Positions 10,794 through 20,338 of a stretch of DNA of 64,000 nt are shown here, in pieces. The notes under the pieces are model-generated. The model saw only the letters and a program-made list of their open reading frames with translations. It did not search any database and had not been told where the DNA came from. This DNA is from Raffaelea ambrosiae (taxonomy: Eukaryota; Ascomycota; Sordariomycetes; Ophiostomatales; Ophiostomataceae): assembly GCA_002778195.1 (NCBI GenBank), contig PCDI01000004.1, positions 3,074,226-3,138,225 on the forward strand, read 5' to 3'. Made by a program: the position numbers and the translations under genes. How positions within the stretch are numbered: the first letter of the stretch is position 1; each line of letters opens with the position of its first letter.

Positions 10794-13700
10794 TCACAAG
10801 CTCAGACTCTTGACACACGTCCAGAGAATCACCGGCACGACAACATTGTCGTTGCCTCCCGTCAACACCGCCTCCGTCAGACTGGCGACGGTGGCACACA
10901 CGCCCGCTCGCGGCACCGTCTCCATCGACCGGTCCCAGATGCTCGACCACGCCTGGCCGAGGCCGTGGTAGATGGCGCGCATCGACGGCGGCGGAGGCAC
11001 GGACGACAGCGACGAGATCGACGACAAGGAAGACAAGGAAGAGACTAGGACGTTGGACGCCCGCGTTGCGGCGTCGCCGTGCTCGCCGGTGACGGGCCAG
11101 CCGCCGACACGCAGCCACAAGCTCGCGCCCATGAGCCCGGCAAAGACGGCCGTGGCAAAGGCCACGCTGCCTTCGAGGCTCTTGCCGCCGCCCCAGAGCC
11201 ACTTGCGGCGGCCCCAGCGGCGGCCGATGAGCGAGGCGGCGGCATCGCCGAGCCCGACGCAGACGACGCCGGCCACCATGCTGGCGTCGCGGGTCGGGAC
11301 GTCCCAGCGGGCGAACGGGGAGCCACCCCCGGCCGGGGAGCCACCCCCGGCCCCCTCCCCAACACGGTCCCCCACACGGTCCCCCACACGGTCCCCCGCA
11401 AGGGTCCGCCCGCGGGGGATCGCCGCCAGGGACAGCCACAGGGGCATGGCGCAGCCGATCAGCAGAAAGATGTGCGAGATCACGACGGGCCCGCGCAGGT
11501 CGCGGCCGTCGACGTAGGGCGTCAAAAAGGTGGCCAGAGGCCGCGACAGGGGCGGCAGCTGGCTGGCGCGGAGGAGGTCGAGCAGCAGGAAGACGGCCAG
11601 CACGAGCGACAGGGCCAGGGCCGCATAGGCCGGGTCGACAAAGGTGGCCGGCAGCAGCATGGCCACCATCATGAAATGGAAGACCTTGCGGCGCGTGTCG
11701 ACCTCGTAGATGGGCGCCAGCTGCAGGACGACGCCCAGGCCGACGACGAGAATGGCCGCCCAGTAGCCCGCCAGCAGGAGGCGCGTGTTCGCCGGGCCCA
11801 CCCACACCTGGCGCACATGCTCGAGCCAGCCGGACGAGAGGCCGACGCGGACCGCGGCGGCCGCGGCGGCCGGGGGGTCGCTGCGCGCCGGCAGGCACAC
11901 CCAGTACTCCAGATTCGCCTTGAGCACCTCGAGGCGGAAGCCCGGCAGGTCGCCCAGCAGGTACCCCAGCGCCCAGCCAAACGGCTCGTGGCCGTCGAGC
12001 GCATACCGCCCCACGTAGGTGCGGATGCCCCCCAGGATGGTGGCCGCAATGCACAGGTACAGGTACCCGGCGTACAGCCACTTGCGGCGCACGGCCTGCG
12101 CATGGGTCAGCGCAAAGAACGCGCGGACGCTCGACGACGCCGACCGCTTGGGCCGCCCCGACGGCGTCGTGTGGGCCTTCTTCCGCAGGGTCCGCGCGAG
12201 CGCCGTGGTGGCGGCCCGCTTCAGCCCCTGGGCCACCGCGTGGGCGGTCGGCCTGGAGGAGGCGGCGGACAGGGGCACGGGCGGTGGTGGTGCTCGGGAT
12301 GCGGCATCGTCTGTGGGCAGAGAGAAGCGGCGGAGCCCGGGCAAGTCGAGGCCGTCCCCGGGGAGGGGCGGGGGGCCCGCCTCCTCGTTGGGGTGCTTCT
12401 CCGACAACGGAGCGGAGAGCGCGACGGTTGCCTCCTTGCCGTAGCTGGGCCGTCGAGGCGAGGTCTTGCTCGCGCTCTGCGCGGGCCGCACGGCCTGCCC
12501 GTCCGCGCCGGGGCTGGTGCGCGGGAAGACGGCCTCCGGCTGCAGGGCCTGCCGGCGGATCTTGCTGCTGCTGGCCAAGCTTCGCCGGATCTGCGGCAGC
12601 AGAGCGGACGAGTCCGAGTCCAGGGAATCGTCGTCGGAGTCCAGGCTGTCGCCGGATCCAAACAGGGTCTCCAGGCGGGCACGGCGCGGCGACCGCACCA
12701 CGTGCCAGACGGCGCGCAGGCCGGCCACGATGGAGGGGAACGTCGTCGGCTCGTTGGGCGACTCGCGGCGGAAGCGCCAGCGGGGCACGCGGGCCAGGGC
12801 GACGCCCCAGCGGATGACCGTGCTGCTGGTGATCAGAAGGCCGAGCGCGCCGCCCCAGAGGACGGCCTGCAGGATGACAGCCTGGGGCGACTTGGCCAGC
12901 AGGAGCAGGTTGACGAGGGCGGTGGACAGCAGCTGCAGCTCGGCGGGGAGCAGGCTGGTGGTGGTCAGGTCCTGCAGCAGCCACGACAGGGTCTGGTGCA
13001 GGGGGTAGAGCAGCGTGGCCGACTCGGGCGTGAGGTAGGCAAAGGGCGTGGCCGCCGCCGGTGCCGATGCCGATCCTGGTGCCGATCCTGATGCCGCCGA
13101 CCCCGATGCCGATGCCGACAGGTCGAGGGCGCGCTGCTTGCTGGCCAGGGGCTGGCAGCACTCGGCGACGACCATGGGCAGACACGAGAGCGCCCACTGG
13201 ACGGGCGAGTAGATCTCGACGGGCTCGCAGAAGGGGATGAGGCGTTTGGGGAGGGTGCAGATGCTGAGGATCAGATTGAGCAGCGGAGCGGCCGGCAGGG
13301 TGGGCGTGGCGAGGAGGAGGGCGACGAAGACGGGGAGGACGGGGGGGTAGAAGAGCGGTGCCGGGTCGAAGGCGACGGGGACGGCAAGGAGGCGGCTGCG
13401 GGGGGGAGGAGGAGACGACGTCGGAGGGTGTTGTCGCCGGGCCCACAGGGCCAGCCGGACGGGATAGAGGGCGGCCAAAACGGCGGCCACGGCCGCGGCC
13501 GTCTGGATTTCCCTGCGCCACACCAGGATCAGCGGCCGCGCGTCGGGGTGCGAGCACAGCAGCCCGCCGAGGGCGACGAGCAGCAGCAGCTCCGTGGACC
13601 GGCGCACGATCTCGCGGCGGCGGCGGCTGCGCTGCGCACTGCCCTTGCCGTGGCGGCGGTCCTGGTCGAGGAGCAAGACGGGGTCGTCGGCGGCGTGTTG

Positions 13701-14390
13701 GCTGCGTTTCTCGCGTCGCAGCCGGTTCTGCAGCAGCCGCGGCGAGATGGCCGTGGGCGGCCGCGGGGCCTGGCCGGCCTTGTCGTCCTTGTCGTCCTCG
13801 CCCGCGCCGCCCGTGTCTCCGCCGCCGGTCGTGCTGGCGGCGTCGCTGCGCTGAAAGGCCGGCGACAGCAGCGGCGTCGACAGGCCGGACAGCGACAGGG
13901 TCTCGTTCATGCCGCGCAGGCCCTTGTGCGGCTTCGTGCGCGGCGCCGGCAGGCCCTTGAGAAAGTGTTCATCGTCGGCCTCGGTGCCGCTGTCGCTGGG
14001 CGGCGTGGAGTCTTTGCAGGAGCGCAGTGCGTGGGGCCCGTGCGAGGCCGCCGCGTGCGCGTCGTCGGAGCTCCCGGGACGGCCGGCCGCCGGCGGGACG
14101 GCCGCGTCGGCGGGCGCTCTCGACAGCGGGCGCCGATGCCGTGTGCTCGTGCGGGCCAGGTCGAGGTGGTCGGCAGCATGGAGGAGGTCGGTGTTGCGGT
14201 GGTGGTAGGGGTGCGGCGATCGTGCGAGCAGCCTCAGCTCATCGGGTCTGTCACGGAGGAAGGTCGGCTCGGCTTCGCCTGCCGGGCCCGAGGCCAGGGG
14301 GGTCGGGCCATCTTGCGGAGCCTGTTCGGCCGAGGAGTTGGACAGCTGGTCGTCGAGCGGATCGATCGAATCGTCGACGTCGGCGTTCAT
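10794..14390 (-). CDS. SEC59: SEC59-like dolichol kinase, extended form
   Basis: ER polytopic membrane enzyme that uses CTP to phosphorylate dolichol, supplying dolichyl phosphate for N-glycosylation, O-mannosylation and GPI anchors. It is a single uninterrupted frame of 1198 residues, about twice the yeast enzyme. The catalytic domain is the last third. DTRRKVFHFMMVAMLLP is the conserved entry, MVAGVVCVGLGDAAASLIGR is the CTP-binding loop, and WGGGKSLEGSVAFA is the Lys-containing motif. At least ten hydrophobic segments are visible. The N-terminal 230 residues and a central 250-residue insert (about 560-810) are Ser/Pro/Arg-rich and probably cytosolic and disordered. A short tandem GDRVGDRVGDRVGEG repeat sits between two membrane segments near the C-terminus. 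The start at 14390 is the first ATG; a downstream start is possible because the early sequence is not conserved. Confidence 0.9.
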   Translation of the reverse strand: MNADVDDSIDPLDDQLSNSSAEQAPQDGPTPLASGPAGEAEPTFLRDRPDELRLLARSPHPYHHRNTDLLHAADHLDLARTSTRHRRPLSRAPADAAVPPAAGRPGSSDDAHAAASHGPHALRSCKDSTPPSDSGTEADDEHFLKGLPAPRTKPHKGLRGMNETLSLSGLSTPLLSPAFQRSDAASTTGGGDTGGAGEDDKDDKAGQAPRPPTAISPRLLQNRLRREKRSQHAADDPVLLLDQDRRHGKGSAQRSRRRREIVRRSTELLLLVALGGLLCSHPDARPLILVWRREIQTAAAVAAVLAALYPVRLALWARRQHPPTSSPPPPRSRLLAVPVAFDPAPLFYPPVLPVFVALLLATPTLPAAPLLNLILSICTLPKRLIPFCEPVEIYSPVQWALSCLPMVVAECCQPLASKQRALDLSASASGSAASGSAPGSASAPAAATPFAYLTPESATLLYPLHQTLSWLLQDLTTTSLLPAELQLLSTALVNLLLLAKSPQAVILQAVLWGGALGLLITSSTVIRWGVALARVPRWRFRRESPNEPTTFPSIVAGLRAVWHVVRSPRRARLETLFGSGDSLDSDDDSLDSDSSALLPQIRRSLASSSKIRRQALQPEAVFPRTSPGADGQAVRPAQSASKTSPRRPSYGKEATVALSAPLSEKHPNEEAGPPPLPGDGLDLPGLRRFSLPTDDAASRAPPPPVPLSAASSRPTAHAVAQGLKRAATTALARTLRKKAHTTPSGRPKRSASSSVRAFFALTHAQAVRRKWLYAGYLYLCIAATILGGIRTYVGRYALDGHEPFGWALGYLLGDLPGFRLEVLKANLEYWVCLPARSDPPAAAAAAVRVGLSSGWLEHVRQVWVGPANTRLLLAGYWAAILVVGLGVVLQLAPIYEVDTRRKVFHFMMVAMLLPATFVDPAYAALALSLVLAVFLLLDLLRASQLPPLSRPLATFLTPYVDGRDLRGPVVISHIFLLIGCAMPLWLSLAAIPRGRTLAGDRVGDRVGDRVGEGAGGGSPAGGGSPFARWDVPTRDASMVAGVVCVGLGDAAASLIGRRWGRRKWLWGGGKSLEGSVAFATAVFAGLMGASLWLRVGGWPVTGEHGDAATRASNVLVSSLSSLSSISSLSSVPPPPSMRAIYHGLGQAWSSIWDRSMETVPRAGVCATVASLTEAVLTGGNDNVVVPVILWTCVKSLSL

Positions 14391-15307
14391 GACGTCGAGA
14401 GACAGGGCGGCGAAATGGGCGAGAAATCACGATGGTCTCGCCAAAGAGGGGCAGCTCGAAAAAAAAAGAAAAGAAAAAAAGCTGGCAGTGAATTGGCAGG
14501 AGAGCCGAAGACGAAGAGAAGAAGAAAAGACAATCGAAAGAAAAAGAAAAAGAGACAAGAAAAAAAAAAGGAGAGAGAGAGAGAGAGAGAGAGAGGCTCG
14601 CAGTCAGCGCGCCGCTCACATTGTTTTGTGTTGTTGCTGGCAAATTGTGTGCGGCGTCAGACAGGAGAGATCTGGCGATACGATAGTATTACGAGTGTTA
14701 TTGACTAGCGTCGGCAAAAGGCCAGAAATTGTCCGTCTTACAGTGGCGTAGCTGTCCCCATGCAGGCTGGGCTGAGTGGCGCGACATGCAATGGATACGC
14801 GTATGTGGTCCCCGGTCAACCTAGCCTGGGAAGGAGCTGAGCAGTGCCGTGGCCCATGACAGGTTCCCTGTGGGGCAGTGATCGCCCTGTCCTTGGCCGG
14901 TAACTTGTCATCACCAGAAAGAACCGCGTCCAGGCCAACAGGAGCCACCGAAAACGGGTGTCAAATAGACGTTTTTGTGGCACACTGCAATATGCATATC
15001 CCTAAAAATGATGGATGTTGGCCGTTTGGAACGGTCGGCACGGTCTTGGTCCCTGAATTGGCCGGGGGTTGAGCTGGCCGGCCTCGAGCTGTTTTCTGGG
15101 CTGTCTAGCAATAGACTATGCCGCCATGTATAGTTACGAGGTGTTCTTGTATATATGCTCTGAGCACAACCAACCAAGAACCACTTCCCCAGCCCAAACA
15201 TAGTAGAATACACAACTCGGACAGTCAAAGTAGAAAACCCCGGGTTTTTCCAAGTATAAGAAGCAGTAAGACAGCCTGATCCAGTTGCTCTTTCCAAAGC
15301 TCTGTTC

Positions 15308-15584
15308 ATGATTCCTCATTTCTTACAGATTGCTGTTCCTGATCGTGGCTTCGTCCACGTCATCCACGACTGCGTGACGCCGCTCACAGACATCAAGCCG
15401 GCGTGTCTTGCTGCATTCAAGGAAGGGTGGGGCAACGTCTTTTCACTGCCCGAGACCCTCACAGCTTGACTTGGCTACTACAGCTTCCCGTCCGAGCAAT
15501 GATGTCAGGCCGCCCAGGAAGCAAGATTCGCGGCGTGCTAAAAGGAAATGGCGCCGAACCGCGGCTGGCATAGGAAGCCGCTAA
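15308..15584 (+). pseudogene. Possible gene remnant in two adjacent frames
   Basis: From ATG at 15308 a 53-residue frame runs to TGA at 15467-15469. It contains GFVHVIHDCVTPLTDIK and CLAAFKEGWGNVFSLPETL and has strongly GC-ending codons, unlike its AT-rich surroundings. One base later a second frame (15468-15584) continues for 38 residues (DLATTASRPSNDVRPPRKQ, then SRRAKRKWRRTAAG) and ends in TAA. The pattern fits a coding segment with a single-base frameshift, or the 3' exon of a decayed gene; a TTTCTTACAG acceptor-like sequence precedes it. No family was recognised. It could also be chance. Confidence 0.3.
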
Positions 15585-15639
15585 TGGTCGGCACGTTATC
15601 TAGTACTGGCCACTAACAAGCCCTGCAGGCCGGACATCT

Positions 15640-16065
15640 GTACTTGACATCTTGACATCTTGGAAATATGTTCACTCTCGACAAAGAAAAGAGACTACAG
15701 ACGGAAAGAACAGAAAAAAAATATCTTATGATGCTGTTTATCCAATAAAGGCAGGTCAATGATACTTTCAAAAATGCGGTAAAACCCCGTGGAAGAATCA
15801 ATACAGCTATCCTAATTCAGACGGCAGTTCTGATAGGATTCTCAACTCGAGAAAGACGCTGTCAATGATACCGCACTTGACTCGGCTGCAGACTCGAAGG
15901 ACATCTTTCCAACTACTTGCCATCTTGGAAACGTGTTCGATCCAAGCAAAAACAAGACTGCAGACAAAAAGAACCAACAACACATTTTGCGATGCCGTCT
16001 GCCACAGGGTAGATCAATGGTACTTGCAAATATGTTTCGAATATGCGGTGGAAGACCGTGGAAAC
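15640..16065 (+). repeat. Diverged direct duplication (two copies of about 145 bases)
   Basis: Copy 1 spans about 15648-15795 and copy 2 about 15915-16063. Both begin with CATCTTGGAAA, and then share -TGTTC, GACTRCAGAC, RAAAGAAC, GATGC, GGTCAATG/GATCAATGG, TACTT-CAAA, AATATGCGGT/AATGCGGT and CCGTGGAA in the same order. Most differences are C/T or G/A changes. Neither copy has a supported coding frame. Confidence 0.65.
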
Positions 16066-16349
16066 ACAACCATCCAGCTATCCCAATCAGGAAGGCCAGT
16101 TTCGCGGCACAGGCTCATGCCCCCATCCCGACACGGTTGTATCATATGCCATTTCAATCGCAGCCGCCTACCTACTACGCACAAGAGAGACCAGAGCTCT
16201 GTTCTTGTTCTCATATGACTTTTCGGATCCAGAAGGAGCAAAAATAGCAAAAATAGCAAAAAAAAACCACACAAGATCCTAACCAATCACTGGTCCACGC
16301 CCGTTTTCGGTGGGCTTGTCTTCGTTTCCATTGCGCGCCTCCCCCAGCC

Positions 16350-18313
16350 ATGGCGTCGTCTGACACTGGCGAGCATGCGCCTCTTCTCTCCTCCGGCCGC
16401 CGGAGCGGCGCGGCTGCAGGCCACGGGACCATCCCCGGAGCCGAGCCCGGCCGGGAGGCATCGCCCGATGCGCCCTTATTGGGCCCGTCGGCCGCCTCCT
16501 CCTCCTCCTCGTCAGACGAAGAAGGCTTTCCCCGCAAGAACCTCATCGCCGTCATCCTGTACATCGCTGTGCTCACCATCTACGCGGCCGCCAGCGTGAT
16601 CGAGGACCTCCCGCTCAACTCCATCATCGAGGAGGCCATCTGCCGCAGCCTGCATCCGGGCCTCTCGTCGGACGAGTGCGGCGCCAACAAGGACGTGCAG
16701 AACGAGCTGGCTCTTCTGCGCGGCTGGCTGATCACCATCGAGCTGCTGCCCAGCATCCTGACGGCCATCCCGTACGGCTTCCTGGCCGACAAGTATGGGC
16801 GCAAGCTGATTCTGTGTGTGTGTCTGTACGCCCTGGTCGTTCAGGAAGGGCTCATGGTGTGGATATGTAATCATACGTCCCCGTCTCTTTCTGTGTTGCG
16901 TGCAGTCAGTAACCCATGTGTCACTACACCACAGGCTGGCGGTCGGATCTCTTCCCCATCCGCCTCATGTGGGCAGCCGCCGCCTTTTCGTTTGTCGGCG
17001 GCGGCCCCGTCGTCGCCAACAGCCTTCTCTTTGCCATCCTGTCGGACCTGTCCCCGGCGAAGTACCGGTAGGTTTCCCGCCAGGCCATGGGCTCATGGCC
17101 ACGCAACGACTGCTCTTCTAGCCACACGCAGCTCCTACTAACCGCACTGTCTACACTTTCCTCCCCCAGCTCTACCGTCTTCTTCTACCTCGGGGCGTCC
17201 TTGTACGCGGCCCAGATCATGTGCAGCTCGTTTGCGGCCACGCTCATGAAGATCGACCCCTGGCGGACCGTCGTCGTCGGCCTCGCCTTGTACGCGCCCG
17301 CCATTGTCCTGTCGTTCTGCCTTCCCGAGACCATCCCCAAGAATGATCTCCAGACGGCCGCAGACGCAGACTCCGGCCCAGGCTCAGACACCACCACCAC
17401 CGCCGCCGCCGCCGCACCAGGACAAGGCCGTGCATCGCCATCGTCGCCATCCCCCCCTTCCTTTGTCGGCGTCGTCGCCAACGCCCTCCACGGCCTCGTC
17501 CAGTCTGTCGCCTTCTTCATCGGCGCCAACCGCCACGTCGCCCTCCTCCTCTCGACCCTCGTCACCACCAGCCTCGGCAAGAACGCCCAGGAACTCCTCC
17601 TCCAGTTTGCCCGCCGCCGCTACGGCTGGTCCTGGGCCCAGGCCGGCTACCTCGTCACCGTCAAGGCCTTCGTTGTCATGCTGCTCTTGCTCGTCCTCCT
17701 CCCGGGTGCGGGCGCCCTTCTCACCAAATACGTGTCTGGGGAACGTCGTCGACACGAACACGACCGCCACCACCACAGCCAACCCCTGTCTCCCCTCCAG
17801 AGAGACATTTGGCTCGCCCGCGGCAGCTGTGTCCTCCTCGTCATAGGCGCCCTCATGATCGGCTTGTCCCTCACCTCCGCCGCCATGGTTGCAGGTAATT
17901 CTTTTTTTTTTTTTCCTCGCTTCGCTCGTTTTCCTTCTTTCCTCGCTTCGCTCGTTTTCTTTCTTTCCTCGCTTCGCTCGTTTTCCTTTCCTCGCTCACC
18001 CCTCTCAGGCCTCGTCGTATACACCCTCGGCTGCGGCTACAACACCCTCGTTCGCAGCATTCTCCCTTCTGTCGTCGAACCCCACCACGTCGGCATCATC
18101 TTCAACACCGCCGGCATCCTCGAAAACATCGGCAGCATCATCTCCGGCCCCCTCCTCGCCGCCGTCTTCCGCGTCGGCCTCTCCCTCGACGGCATCTGGA
18201 TCGGCCTGCCCTTCATCGGCGCCGCCGTGCTGTTCTTCACTGCCTTGGTCACAGTCGTCTTTGTCCGCGTGCAGAACAAAGTCCCCGAAGAGGAGGACGG
18301 TAGCAGAGAATAG
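16350..18313 (+). CDS. MFS transporter with PCFT-like layout
   Basis: Plasma-membrane or vacuolar major facilitator; substrate unknown. Four exons, 16350-16866, 16935-17067, 17170-17894 and 18009-18313, join in frame to 559 residues. The N-terminal 65 residues are Ser/Gly-rich and acidic (PLLGPSAASSSSSSDEEG). Twelve hydrophobic segments follow, with a central linker (about 335-375) rich in Thr/Ala/Pro. The MFS loop 2-3 signature is GFLADKYGRKLILCV. The external loop between the first two helices contains two Cys (EAICRSLHPG, SSDECGANK). This layout resembles fungal MFS proteins grouped with animal proton-coupled folate transporters (inference by resemblance only). Intron 3 contains a 26-base tandem repeat. 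The 3' end converges with the alpha/beta hydrolase, leaving 200 bases between stop codons. Confidence 0.88.
17915..17990 (+). repeat. 26-base tandem repeat inside an MFS intron
   Basis: Two full units, 17915-17940 and 17941-17966, differ at one position; a third, shortened unit starts at 17967. The core is CCTCGCTTCGCTCGTTTTC. The repeat makes up most of intron 3 (17895-18008) and lies between the donor GTAATT and the acceptor CTCTCAG. Confidence 0.92.
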
Positions 18314-18513
18314 AGACGACTCAAAAAAAAAAGAAACACGGATGTCTTGCCGAGGTAAAACGGAGACATGCCCTCATTGGCACGAGGACGCTTACGCGTC
18401 AAAACTAGCAAACGCTGCTCTTTCTGCATGTACAAAGTTCATCGGTCCTTGTAAAATCGAATCTAGCATAGGCCTCCATCTCCTCTCCTCCTCCTCCTCC
18501 TCCTCCTCCTCCT

Positions 18514-19886
18514 CTACTTGGACCAGTACGCAATCGCCGCGTCGGCAATCGCCCGGCTCTCCGAGATGGGAATCTCGTGCCCGCCCTCGATCACGGCCAC
18601 CTCCACCGTGTCCTCGCCCAGCACCGCCTTCATGTCCGGCACCATCTCGTCCTTGACAATCACGGGGTCCGTGCTGCCCAGCACGAGCAACACGCGTCCG
18701 GTGCTGCCGTTTTTCCCTCCGCCTGCGGTATGCGCCGCCGCCTCCGCCTCCGCCCGCTTCTGGGCCAGCTGCTGGCCCAGCTCGCTCCACAGCGCCTGCT
18801 GCTCGTAGATCGGCGCGCTCTGCAGGCTGCTCATAAACGCCGGCAGGAAGCCCGGGTGCGCCTCCAGCTGCCACGAGCACACGCGCGCCACCGTGACGTC
18901 CGGCCGCGCGGGGCGCAGCACCGCATGGTCGAAGCTGTCGCCCCCATGGGCGTCGCTGTTTCCGCTGAAGCGAGAGGACGCGGGGGAAGGGTTCTCTCCT
19001 TCCGTCTCGTCGGTGGCCACGCCTTTGGCCAGGGCTGCCCCGGCCGCCGGCGGCGTCCGCAGCCTCCTCCGGACCAGCCCGGCCAGCAGCCACCGCGGCA
19101 GCAGCCCGCGCGAGTACAGCAGCCGGCTCTTCCAGCTGATGTGGCTGCGGCGGATCAGCCCGCCCGGGGTGATGAGCGTCAGCGAGCGCACGAGGCGCGG
19201 AAAATAACGCGTAAACGCACCGGCCAGGCAGCCGCCAAACGAGTAGCCCACCAGGTGGAAGCCGTCGCGGCCGGTCCAGGCGAGCGGCGACGACGCCAGC
19301 ACCAGCAAGATCTGCGTGATGTAGAGGCGGGCGTCGTGGGCGACCCCCGCGGGGCCGTCCGACCAGCCGCGTCCAAAGAGATCTAGGAAGCCGGTCAGCG
19401 AGAAGAGGGCCCATCAGGTCAGCAGTCGCCAGGAAGACAAGCCAGGCTCGGGCAAGGTCACCCACCAAACATCATCACACGATACCCCCTTTGCGCAAGG
19501 TCGTGTCCCAGGTTGCCCATGGCCAGCACGGGCGTCGAGATGCCCGGCAGCAGGAGCACCTTGTCGCCCGTCTCCGGGCCCCATTCGTAGGCCCAAACCG
19601 ATCCATAGGGCGTCTCCACCGCGCGGCCGCCGGGCAGGGCGTCGGGCGGATAGGGGAGATCGGCCGCGTCGGTACCCGTCCGACCCTCGGCGAGCTCTTT
19701 CCAAGGCGCCTTCCACACGGGACCAGCAGTGACGGCAGGGTCGGCACGGAGAGCCGCCCGCACAGCTGCGGCATACGTTGCCAGGCCGTACGACGCGGCG
19801 GCCGCACCGAGCAGGCCGGCCACGACGGCGACCGCGGCATCGCGGCTGCGCACTCGGCGCACCCGGAAGAAGTCACCGGCTGACAT
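18514..19886 (-). CDS. Alpha/beta hydrolase, N-terminally membrane-anchored
   Basis: Serine hydrolase of unknown substrate. Two exons, 19466-19886 and 18514-19382, encode 429 residues, joined as VMMFDLFGRGWSDGP. A hydrophobic segment at about residues 16-42 (AVAVVAGLLGAAAASYGLA) suggests an anchor or signal. The core shows KVLLLPGISTP (oxyanion strand), DLFGRGWSDGP and the nucleophile elbow LVGYSFGG with Ser188. The acid is Asp379 in LVLGSTDPVIV and the base is His409 in IEGGHEIPIS, so the triad is complete. The lid region between about 225 and 300 is long and low in complexity. The family is broad (epoxide hydrolase/esterase/lipase type) and I cannot choose among activities. Confidence 0.87.
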
Positions 19887-20338
19887 GTCCGTCTACGTAG
19901 GAGGACCTGTGGATAAAAGGGGGCTGAACCACACGAGCGAGGGCCAATGATGATGATCATGGAAATGCCGCCAATTGTTCACTAGATTTTGCCGCGAGTC
20001 CGGCGGGCGTAATTGGAGCCCCACACACCAGCTTATCGGCATCCCGAGGATCGGCTTCGGGTAGACGGCGCCCATCTTAGTGCTTGGCATGGCCATTGGT
20101 GTGTAAGTCGACACATTTTTCCATTTTTTGCCGTTGATTACGTAGCACTATTCCGATGTCTGCCTCCCTCTTACCGTATCCGGGTACAATTTGTGTTGAG
20201 GTAACGAGCAATATTTTATTCAGTCTCTGTGACAATACAAACGGAAAAAGACATCTAAAGAAACAACCTTGCTGGGATTTCAGACAGCACTAGTCAGTGG
20301 CAACACGGGGTCATCTTTTAGGCGTCTTGCCTTCCCTT
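19887..20338. other. Intergenic, hydrolase promoter and 3' flank of Ulp1-like gene
   Basis: 452 bases without a supported gene. The left part is the promoter side of the hydrolase; the right part lies just past the stop of the minus-strand Ulp1-like gene. AT content rises at 20100-20260. Confidence 0.6.

Larger units (their letters stand above)
14391..16349. other. Long intergenic region with gene remnant and old duplication
   Basis: The left part (14391-14620) is the SEC59 promoter side: A/G-rich with a (GA)n tract at 14571-14594. Beyond that, two separate items stand out and are listed on their own: a two-frame coding-like segment at 15308-15584 and a diverged direct duplication at about 15640-16065. 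The rest shows nothing I can name. The right end is the promoter side of the MFS gene. Confidence 0.6.

Noticed and set aside
11079..13091. Long plus-strand frame opposite SEC59
   Set aside because: Antisense shadow of a GC-rich gene with clear dolichol kinase motifs on the minus strand.
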